From NCBI GenBank assembly GCA_024276075.1, contig JAJRXX010000023.1, positions 1 through 33,912 on the forward strand: a stretch of 33,912 bases of DNA. The letters run 5' to 3'. This document shows positions 1 to 6,082 of the stretch, in pieces. The number at the start of each line of letters is the position of its first letter. The first letter of the stretch is position 1. The translations under genes and the position numbers were made by a program. The DNA is from Planctomycetota bacterium. GTDB lineage: Bacteria; Planctomycetota; Phycisphaerae; Phycisphaerales; Phycisphaeraceae. Below the pieces are notes generated by a model. That model ran no database searches, was not told the DNA's origin, and saw nothing but the letters and a program-made list of their open reading frames with translations.

Positions 1-180
1 CGGCACGTGTGGCCGACCGCCTTGGCCCTGATCTTCGACAAATACGTTCGCCACCGAGTCAGCCAGCTGTTGCCACGGGATGTGTTGGTCGCACTTCTCG
101 AAAAACTCAACCGTCCGGGGACAGCCCAGGTCCAGCGTAGCCGCGTCGGCAAAAGTCGGGGGATTCGTAGAGCGTTCCAT
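1..180 (-). CDS. IS5-like (DUF772-type) transposase, N-terminal part, cut by window edge
   Basis: The minus strand reads 60 uninterrupted codons from an ATG at 178-180 to the window edge. The peptide contains an 'FFEKCDQHIPWQQLADSV' block followed by 'GRPHVP', the layout of the N-terminal DUF772 region of IS5/IS1182-type transposases (helical region, IPW-xx-L, then GRP-x-x-P). The catalytic DDE part would lie outside the window. The frame is also open upstream of this ATG back to a stop near 228, so the exact start is uncertain. Upstream DNA up to about 270 probably belongs to the end of the same insertion sequence, but the partner end is not visible. Family assignment is by motif memory; intactness cannot be judged. 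Confidence 0.6.
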   Translation of the reverse strand, partial: MERSTNPPTFADAATLDLGCPRTVEFFEKCDQHIPWQQLADSVANVFVEDQGQGGRPHVP

Positions 181-244
181 GAAGGCGTCTTTGCGGTAAA
201 AGGTTCGAGCCCCAGCGTAGACAGTCTACAAATCATACCTCTCT

Positions 245-267
245 CTCTGAAAAAAAGTTTTTCAGAG
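245..267. repeat. A/T-rich hairpin in the insertion-sequence end region
   Basis: Perfect 10-bp inverted arms (CTCTGAAAAA at 245-254 and TTTTTCAGAG at 258-267) separated by AAG. It lies between the start of the transposase fragment and the miniature-element fragment. A run of T's does not follow on either strand, so it is a poor intrinsic terminator candidate. It may be part of the insertion-sequence end. Confidence 0.5.
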
Positions 268-271
268 GGCT

Positions 272-331
272 CAGGTGTCTGTTACATCTGCGATCCAATC
301 CAGATGGAGAATATTGACGCCAGTTGCTCTA
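272..331 (+). repeat. Right-end fragment of a TA-flanked miniature inverted-repeat element
   Basis: These 60 bp align without gaps to the right-hand 60 bp of the complete element at 13851-13976, with about six mismatches by eye (roughly 90% identity). The fragment ends in the element's terminal inverted repeat, GCCAGTTGCTC followed by TA at 330-331. The left half of the element is missing and is replaced by DNA associated with the IS5-like transposase. The fragment sits 48 bp upstream of the RNase H-like gene and so forms part of its leader region. Confidence 0.75.
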
Positions 332-379
332 GACCTCTGTGCATCGATCAGATGGCAGGTGTTATAGTAACTCTCAGCC

Positions 380-1393
380 ATGTACATCTACGCTGGTATC
401 GACGAGGCGGGATATGGGCCGATGTTCGGGCCCCTACTGGTCAGCCGAATGGTCATGGGCATCCCGGGCCTCGAGCCGGGCGATGATAATACCCAGCCCC
501 CGCGCATGTGGCAGCGACTATCCGCAGCCGTTTGCAAATCACTCTCATCGCGCAAACGCGGCCGCATACCCGTCAACGACTCCAAGAAGCTCTATACCCC
601 TGCCAGCGGGCTGCGCCATCTCGAATTATCCGTGTTGACCTTCGCCGGAGCCGCGGGCCATCGACCCGCCACCGTGGACCAGTGGCTCGACTGCCTCGGC
701 GAGGATTGCCACCACGACCTCAACGCACTGCCCTGGTATGAACCGACTGACGACCACCCCTGGGCGTCGCTGCCGTGCACGGTGACCGCAGGCGAAGTCG
801 CCATCGCTCGGAGCATGCTCACAAAAACCGCTGACCGGATCGGCGTGCAGATGCTCGACCTGAGTGGGTCCGTCGTGTTTGAGGATCGGTTTAACGAAAT
901 GGTTTCCGCTACCCGCTCAAAATCCGCAGCCAGTTTTACATTCGTCGCGGGCCACCTTCGGTCGATCTGGGATCGCTTCGGTCACCACCACCCCACCGTG
1001 GCTGTCGACCGCCAATCGGGTCGCACCCGCTACCGTGAATTGCTCGCCATGACGTTCCCCAATACCCAACTGCGCGTCTTCGACGAATCCCCCACCGCCA
1101 GCCGTTACCATATCCAAGCCCTCAGCAACGATCACGAACCCGCCCGTAGCATGTACGTGCGATTTGAGGTCGAAGCCGACAGCCGACACATGCCCGTCGC
1201 CTTGGCCAGCATGATCAGCAAGTACACGCGCGAGTTGATGATGATCCGTTTCAAGACGTGGTTCGCTCAGCACGCTCCGCAGATCAAGCCCACCGCAGGC
1301 TATGGCAGCGATGCCAAACGCTTCTGGCAACAGCTACAGCCCATCCTCCCCGAACTCTCGATCGCACCCGAAAAAATCAAGCGACGCTGCTAA
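380..1393 (+). CDS. RNase HII/HIII-like ribonuclease, divergent and enlarged
   Basis: A 337-residue protein that starts directly with 'YAGIDEAGYGPMFGPL', the signature of type 2 RNases H (GIDEAGRGP in canonical enzymes). These cut the RNA strand of RNA-DNA hybrids. Candidate metal ligands are D8 and E9, D210 in 'VAVDRQSG', and D267 in 'EADSRHMPVALASMISKYTRE', which matches the RNase HII block where an Asp precedes the ASI-x-AK-x-TRD helix. 'NDSKKL' and the C-terminal 'GYGSDAKRFW' also fit the fold. The protein is about 130 residues longer than usual RNase HII and has Tyr where canonical enzymes have Arg after the catalytic pair. ATG 380 is the only start that retains the first strand; no clear ribosome binding site precedes it. 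Fold assignment is good; whether it is the housekeeping enzyme or a lineage-specific paralogue is unknown. Confidence 0.75.
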   Translation: MYIYAGIDEAGYGPMFGPLLVSRMVMGIPGLEPGDDNTQPPRMWQRLSAAVCKSLSSRKRGRIPVNDSKKLYTPASGLRHLELSVLTFAGAAGHRPATVDQWLDCLGEDCHHDLNALPWYEPTDDHPWASLPCTVTAGEVAIARSMLTKTADRIGVQMLDLSGSVVFEDRFNEMVSATRSKSAASFTFVAGHLRSIWDRFGHHHPTVAVDRQSGRTRYRELLAMTFPNTQLRVFDESPTASRYHIQALSNDHEPARSMYVRFEVEADSRHMPVALASMISKYTRELMMIRFKTWFAQHAPQIKPTAGYGSDAKRFWQQLQPILPELSIAPEKIKRRC

Positions 1394-1715
1394 CTCACAA
1401 CTGCACGAAGCCATAATTACCTGCTTGAAAACGAGTTACGATTCATTTGAGCCAAATAACCCTTCGTGACCTAGCTACCTGTTTATTAAGATAATTTGAA
1501 CTGGTTCTTACGTATATCTCGATATACTCGATGGTTTGCCGCGTCTAATCCTGACAGCAGCAAGCTAAATACATAGGTCGAATTGTGGGCTTCACTGATA
1601 CGAAAACGTTTGCAAAATTTAACAGCCGCTTCGTCAACCATTCACCCAAACACCTCGCCTCCCACTTGCGCAATTTAATGACGACATAGCCTAAACATAG
1701 GGGACGATAAACCCC
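1394..1715. other. Intergenic region without recognised gene
   Basis: About 320 bp, distinctly more A/T-rich than its neighbours and without a convincing ORF on either strand. It contains several TATA-like hexamers around 1513-1528. I could not find a -35/-10 pair with normal spacing, so no promoter is called. No strong hairpin followed by T's is seen after the RNase H-like gene. Confidence 0.5.
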
Positions 1716-2810
1716 ATGACACTTAACAAAACTGAGACTGATGATAAAACCGCTGATGCCGGCCCCGAACGCATCGCGAAAATCACCGCTGAGATTTCAC
1801 AAGAACTCCGCCGCGCGATCTCGGAAATCTCTCACGTCAACACCCAGACACGGCTCTTGTCACTCAATGCTCAGATCGAAGCCGCTCGTGCGGGTGGCGC
1901 TACCGGCGCCGCTTTTGCTGTGGTTGCACAGGAAATAGAAAAGCTCTCCAAGAAGACCGGCGACGTCGCGCAGAACATTGAAACCGAAACACAAGGCTCT
2001 ATCTCAGAACTCAATCGTGTCAATAAACTACTCGCCACAAACGTACGCGGCGTACGCCTTTCGGACCTGGCGCTAACGAACATCGACCTGATCGACAGGA
2101 ACCTCTACGAACGCACCTGCGACGTGCGATGGTGGGCTACCGACCCCAGCCTCGTAGACGCCCTGACAGAAAAAAACGATCAAAAGACCAAATACGCTTG
2201 CCAACGGCTGGGCGTCATCCTCAACGCGTACACGGTCTATTACGACCTTGTCCTAGCAGACCTCGACGGAACAGTCATCGCCAACGGACGACCCGATCAA
2301 TACCGCTCACAAGGCGACAGCGTGGCCGATCTGCCCTGGTTTACAACGGCATGCGCCACCTCCAACGGCGATGAGTACGGATTCCAAACCTGTCACGAAT
2401 CGCCGCTCGTCGACAACCAACGCGTACTGGTCTACTCCTGCGCCATTCGTGAAAACGGCCAATCTTTCGGCAGACCCATCGGAGCGCTGGGCATCCATTT
2501 CAATTGGGATGATCTGGCACAGGTGATCGTCAAGCACACGCCACTCACCGATCAAGAATGGCAGCGCACCCGTGTATGTATTATCGACGATGATGGCTTG
2601 GTACTCGCCGACTCAAATGAACATCAACTCAAAGAAAATTTACAAATCGATAACAAGCTGATCCGCGCGGATAAAAAAGGCTTCACGACCAGCAAATATC
2701 AAGGCAAAAATGCCATGGTCGCGTACGCACACTCGCCAGGATACGAAACCTACGCCACCGGCTGGCACTCCGTGATCATTCAGCAGATCAAAGACGACGC
2801 CATCAGCTAA
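1716..2810 (+). CDS. Soluble methyl-accepting-chemotaxis-like protein with C-terminal Cache-type sensor domain
   Basis: 364 residues, no transmembrane segment. Residues about 20-110 form an alpha-helical segment with the chemoreceptor signalling-tip signature 'LLSLNAQIEAARAG...AFAVVAQEIEKL', the part that contacts CheA/CheW in true receptors. Only the tip and short coiled arms are present. Residues about 120-350 look like a PAS-like Cache/PDC sensor: 'YDLVLADLDGTVIANG' and 'DLPWFTTA' followed by a second region with 'VCIIDDDGLVLADSNEH'. The order (signalling tip first, sensor last) is the reverse of a classical receptor. A cytoplasmic location is inferred from the lack of signal and TM segments. 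No chemotaxis genes are nearby. The ligand is unknown. The domain calls are firm; the function is open. Confidence 0.8.
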   Translation: MTLNKTETDDKTADAGPERIAKITAEISQELRRAISEISHVNTQTRLLSLNAQIEAARAGGATGAAFAVVAQEIEKLSKKTGDVAQNIETETQGSISELNRVNKLLATNVRGVRLSDLALTNIDLIDRNLYERTCDVRWWATDPSLVDALTEKNDQKTKYACQRLGVILNAYTVYYDLVLADLDGTVIANGRPDQYRSQGDSVADLPWFTTACATSNGDEYGFQTCHESPLVDNQRVLVYSCAIRENGQSFGRPIGALGIHFNWDDLAQVIVKHTPLTDQEWQRTRVCIIDDDGLVLADSNEHQLKENLQIDNKLIRADKKGFTTSKYQGKNAMVAYAHSPGYETYATGWHSVIIQQIKDDAIS

Positions 2811-2907
2811 ACAGACCACTCCTCGCGCCCATCACGCCCCGCAGCTTTTAATCTTTCTCAACACGGCGAATACCCGCCCGCCGCCCATATCCCGGACACC
2901 GAATTAC

Positions 2908-2937
2908 TTGACGCACCCACAACAGCGGGCTTATGCT
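2908..2937 (+). promoter_or_regulatory. Sigma70-type promoter for tRNA-Glu
   Basis: TTGACG (2908-2913) and TATGCT (2932-2937) are separated by 18 bp. The expected start of transcription near 2944 is about 28 bp upstream of the mature 5' end of the tRNA. Spacing and position are what is expected for a stable-RNA promoter. This is a prediction from sequence only. Confidence 0.6.
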
Positions 2938-2971
2938 GCGGTAGTCGTGTTCGGCAGACCATTTGTTACCC

Positions 2972-3044
2972 GCCCCCTTCGTCTAGAGGCCTAGGACATC
3001 GGATTCTCAGTCCGAGAACAGGGGTTCGACTCCCCTAGGGGGTA
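2972..3044 (+). tRNA. tRNA-Glu (anticodon CTC)
   Basis: A 73-nt cloverleaf. The acceptor stem pairs GCCCCCT (2972-2978) with AGGGGGT, followed by discriminator A at 3044. The anticodon arm is TCGGA/TCCGA around loop TTCTCAG, giving anticodon CTC at 3006-3008, which reads GAG (Glu). The T arm is AGGGG-TTCGACT-CCCCT. CCA is not encoded. The 3' half (3007 onwards) is also the end of the integrase reading frame on the opposite strand, which marks this tRNA as an integration site. Confidence 0.93.
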
Positions 3045-3669
3045 TCTTCTTGATATCGCAGTGCTTAGAATCAACATGAACCAACTCGAAATCACCTGAA
3101 TCTTCAGTGGGTTGCGAGGTTGGTTCCATCTCTTGGTTCGTGCCGTTTCGAGTGCCTTCTGCAATTTGCTGCGCCGCATTTTGCGCCACCTCGGCACCCA
3201 CGATTGGCTCGCCACGGACAGCACGCTCAAAATGCTCATCCGTGAGTTGTAGGTAGTGTTCAATGGCCACGGGTTGGCTGTTGCCGATCCACTTACAAAC
3301 AACGTGGATTGGGAATTGCTCAGCTAACTCCGTCTCGCGGGTAGACCGCAGGTTTTGGAACAGCTTCGGCCACGGCTGAAGCCCCGCTCGGTGGATGATC
3401 CGTTGAAGCTGTGTCCGCAGATTGGAGTTCCGTTGCCGGTAACGGTTGATGACATACTGGCTCCCCGGCTCGGCCTGCTCAAAGGCCTCCAGCAGCAGCG
3501 GCTTGAGTTCGGGGAACAGCGGAATCATTCGGCTGGCCTTACCCTCGACATGCTCGGTCTTGGGGCTTGGTACACGAATGCGGTTGTGTTCCCAATTCAC
3601 GTCCGCCCACGTCAGAGCCAAAACTTCCGATGGACACCTTAGCCCACCAAACCGCGCCAGCGAGAACTA
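3007..3669 (-). pseudogene. Tyrosine recombinase (phage-type integrase), N-terminally truncated, reading into tRNA-Glu
   Basis: Open for about 220 codons. From the cut end it reads '[24 protein letters not shown]' in two overlapping blocks, the catalytic Arg I region of tyrosine recombinases. It continues with '[17 protein letters not shown]' (Arg II region) and 'KWIGNSQ...[12 protein letters not shown]' (the WIG block and nucleophilic Tyr). The N-terminal arm- and core-binding domains are missing: an in-frame TAG at 3670-3672 marks the junction with the IS3-family element. The last residues, '[11 protein letters not shown]', are encoded by the antisense of the tRNA 3' half, a common result of att-site overlap. 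Without the DNA-binding N-terminus it is probably non-functional. Confidence 0.85.
3041..3215 (-). repeat. Direct repeat, left copy: integrase 3' end next to tRNA-Glu
   Basis: This 175-bp stretch aligns without gaps to 10327-10501, with about 14 mismatches counted by eye (about 92% identity) and the same orientation. It covers the 3' end of the integrase coding sequence and the first bases inside the tRNA end (GGTATCTTCTTGATATCGC). The repeat pair brackets the 7.3-kb accessory region. Confidence 0.85.
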
Positions 3670-4785
3670 CGGTGGCCCATAAGTGGCGGATTCCGAATGA
3701 AGCTGGGAAGGTACCTAGCGAAGGAGTCCCACGATGTCCCAACCGATTACGACGATCCCGATTGATCCGCAATCGCACAAACTGCCCAGCAGGCGGTTCA
3801 CCGAGCTATTCAAGCGTGACGCGGTCCGCTTGGTGACCCACGAGGGCTACACGTTCAAAGCCGCGGCGGTAGCGGTAGGCGTATCGGACAGGAGCTTGCG
3901 TAACTGGCATCAACAATTCACACCGGCTGGGGCACCCTGTGGTCCCGATGCCAATGTCGATCAGCTCCAAGACGAGGTTCGTCGTCTGCGGCGGCAGCTC
4001 AAGGGTGCCGAGTTGGAACGAGAGATTTTAAAAAAAGCGACGGCCTACTTCGCCAAGAAGTCGTCATGAGGTATCAATGGATCCAACGCCACCGTGACAC
4101 GTTCCCCGTGGCGGCGATGTGCCGGGTGCTGGCGGTGTCCGACTCGGGCTACTACGGCTGGCTACGACGTAAGCCCAGCCCACGGGCAAAACGCACCCAG
4201 GCGATCCGTCAACAGGTCCGCGAAGTCTTCGAGCAAAGCCAAGGCATCTATGGCAGCCGCAAGATCGTCGAGATGCTAGAGAAGCGGGATCAACTCGAGT
4301 CTGCCTGCCGCAACACGGTCGCTAAAGCGATGAAACATCTGGGCCTGCGGAGCTGCGTGGCCAAGGCGTTCAAGCCCACCACCACCCAAGCGGACCCGAC
4401 CAAAACCCCCGCGTCCAACGTGCTGGATCAAGACTTCCAAGCCCACCGCCCTGATCAGAAATGGGTCACCGACATCACCTATCTGCCTACGGCTCAGGGC
4501 CCCGGGAAGTGGATTTATCTGGCGGTGGTGCTGGACCTGTTTAGCCGCAAGATCGTTGGCTGGGCAATCGACACGTCACTCGCCACCGGCTTGGTCACCC
4601 AGGCCTTGCGTCAAGCGGTCGAATCACGTCGGCCCGGTCCGGGGTTGATCCATCACTCGGATCGCGGTTGCCAATACACTAGCGATCGGTACCGGTCGAT
4701 CCTGCGTGGGCTGGGGGTGACCGTGAGCATGAGCCGTAAGGGATGTTGTTATGACAACGCGGTCTGCGGCGGTTCTTCTGGTCGG
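3670..4785 (+). mobile_element. Degenerate IS3-family insertion sequence
   Basis: Contains the two overlapping IS3-type frames orfA and orfB. The left boundary is placed at the break of the integrase frame near 3670; the exact terminal inverted repeat could not be defined. On the right, similarity to an IS3 transposase stops at about 4785 and no inverted copy of the left end is seen downstream. The element has therefore lost its right end and presumably cannot move. Its insertion explains the loss of the integrase N-terminus. Confidence 0.75.
3734..4069 (+). CDS. IS3-family transposase OrfA (helix-turn-helix subunit)
   Basis: 111 residues. 'RRFTELFKRDAVRLVTHEGYTFKAAAVAVGVSDRSLRNWHQQF' (seen across residues about 20-60) is the HTH of IS3 OrfA proteins. 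It is followed by a leucine-zipper-like 'LQDEVRRLRRQLKGAELEREILKKA' segment (about 80-105) that mediates multimerisation. ATG 3734 follows GAAGGAG at 3719-3725, a reasonable ribosome binding site. The stop codon overlaps the orfB start (ATGA at 4066-4069). In IS3 elements OrfA binds the terminal repeats and is fused to OrfB by frameshifting; here the two frames overlap by four bases. OrfA itself looks intact. Confidence 0.9.
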   Translation: MSQPITTIPIDPQSHKLPSRRFTELFKRDAVRLVTHEGYTFKAAAVAVGVSDRSLRNWHQQFTPAGAPCGPDANVDQLQDEVRRLRRQLKGAELEREILKKATAYFAKKSS

Positions 4786-4794
4786 TGGTCATGA
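4066..4794 (+). pseudogene. IS3-family transposase OrfB (DDE integrase core), frameshifted and truncated
   Basis: The first 220 or so codons are a normal OrfB: an N-terminal HTH_21 region with 'IYGSRKIVEML', then the rve integrase core with 'KWVTDITYLPT' (first Asp), 'HHSDRGCQYTS' (second Asp) and 'KGCCYDNAVC'. The usual continuation is an 'ERFFWSLK'-like block carrying the catalytic Glu. Here the frame reads 'GGSSGRWS' and stops. Deleting one A from an ancestral GAG at about 4770 explains this, because the next frame reads RFFWS before similarity ends at about 4785. The catalytic Glu and the C-terminus are lost, so the transposase should be inactive. Confidence 0.88.
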
Positions 4795-4980
4795 TTGACA
4801 CTCCTTGGTGTTGTGAGGCGTGGGCTGATGGCACTTCGCTTCGGCTGCGCCTGCGCTGCGTGCCATCAGCATCCCATACCTCTAGATCGAGGAATGTCAG
4901 ATCAAATCTTGACTATTACATCTCTGAGCCTAAGTGCGGTTCAATCGTTTCCAAGCCGTTCTCTTTGTAAGCCTTGCTAC
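4786..4980. other. Non-coding junction DNA with an 11-bp inverted repeat
   Basis: No convincing gene. GCTGATGGCAC (4824-4834) and GTGCCATCAGC (4860-4870) are perfect inverted arms with a 25-nt loop. The hairpin lies between the broken end of the IS3-family element and the 3' end of the SWIM gene. It could be a fragment of another element or act as a bidirectional transcription barrier. No T-run follows to support a terminator. Confidence 0.5.
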
Positions 4981-6072
4981 CTAGTTTAATGCATCGATCG
5001 TACGTGCTTGTAGGTTAAGCCGTCCCTTCTTCTTCTCCCAATTGTTGACGGACGACACACTCATACCGAGCAGCCGGGCGAATTGGATTTGCGCCATGTC
5101 AAACTTCGCTCGCAACGCTCTCACAGACTTGCCCGTAGGGGATCGAACGTTCCAAGCTGCGTGCGAACCCTTTTTCGCATCTGTTTTTCTTGAGGCAGCA
5201 TTTTTCTTGCGGCTGATCACCTCTCTGTTCGACTTTGACTTCTTTTTCGCTGACTGTTCGCCCACGGCCTTGCCTGTTGTCTTTCTCTTTCCGGAGTGAG
5301 GAGGGGTTCGCTTGATTGCCGTTATACTGCTCAAACCGTGCCGGGTGCCCGTCGCTTCGTCTTCGGCTATCTCGATCCCGAATACGTCCTTGAGGTCGCC
5401 TTGGACAATGCGCCCGCGACGGCCTGGTTCCCCGGTGGTTGTGGCCATGACCGCATCGGCATCAGCGCTGATGAGTTTTTCATGGTCTACGCCGCGCAGA
5501 CGGAAGAGCATCTGTGGCTTCTCGTCAAGCCGCGCGCCCACCCCGTAAAGCACTGCTGCCACGTGTTTGCACATGACGGCCCAGTCGGGGCAGTCGCAGG
5601 TGAAACGGATCTCGCTGGATAGCGGGAATAGCCCCTTCTGACGGTCAGTAACGGCCATCATAATGTTCTTGGACAGTTTGCCTTGAAGCAATTCCAACAA
5701 GGAACCAATTTGCCCGGCACAGCGACTCTTGATATCGCGCCATGTCTGACTCGAGAGCTTCTTGATCGAGACGTTTACGTTGTAGAGATCGGAACCGCTG
5801 ACCATCGCCTTGACCGTGCCCTGGGTCATTTCAAGATGACACACCGAGCCGTTGCGGACGTAGATGCGCCCGCGCGGCAAGCGGTTGGCGTAGTCGCCCA
5901 ACGATTCGAGGTGATCACACCACGCCTTGCCCCAGAACGTTCGCGAAATCTTCCGCCCCTCGATTTCCACAGGCTGAATATCGAGACCCTTTTTCCGCAG
6001 TTTCGCCATTTTCTTCAAGGCCTGTGCACGGCGGACGGCTACAGGAACATAGGGTTTCCATCCCCAATACAT
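4981..6072 (-). CDS. SWIM zinc-finger protein with lysine-rich linker and C-terminal HTH
   Basis: 363 residues from ATG 6072, chosen because AGGAG lies about 8 nt upstream (overlapping the stop codon of the helicase gene) and because family members begin near 'YWGWKPYVPV'. The N-terminal half has the family blocks 'FWGKAWCDHLE' and 'YANRLPRGRIYVRNG'. The SWIM motif 'CDCPDWAVMCKH' (CxC...CxH, residues about 155-168) should bind zinc and DNA or protein. Residues about 260-308 are a Lys/Arg/Ser/Ala-rich disordered linker. Residues about 320-360 resemble an XRE-type HTH ('MAQIQFARLLGMSVSSVNNWE'). The C-terminus ends abruptly compared with relatives as I remember them, close to the IS junction. 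The 10-nt spacing to the helicase argues for translational coupling and a joint function. Confidence 0.82.
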   Translation of the reverse strand: MYWGWKPYVPVAVRRAQALKKMAKLRKKGLDIQPVEIEGRKISRTFWGKAWCDHLESLGDYANRLPRGRIYVRNGSVCHLEMTQGTVKAMVSGSDLYNVNVSIKKLSSQTWRDIKSRCAGQIGSLLELLQGKLSKNIMMAVTDRQKGLFPLSSEIRFTCDCPDWAVMCKHVAAVLYGVGARLDEKPQMLFRLRGVDHEKLISADADAVMATTTGEPGRRGRIVQGDLKDVFGIEIAEDEATGTRHGLSSITAIKRTPPHSGKRKTTGKAVGEQSAKKKSKSNREVISRKKNAASRKTDAKKGSHAAWNVRSPTGKSVRALRAKFDMAQIQFARLLGMSVSSVNNWEKKKGRLNLQARTIDALN

Positions 6073-6082
6073 TTTGATACTC

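Noticed and set aside
245-267. Intrinsic terminator at the A/T-rich hairpin
   Set aside because: The stem itself is A/T-rich and no T-run follows on either strand, so it lacks terminator features.
1490-1530. Promoter for the chemoreceptor-like gene (TTGAAC ... TATACT)
   Set aside because: The spacing is 21 bp and the site is almost 190 bp from the start codon; too weak to call.
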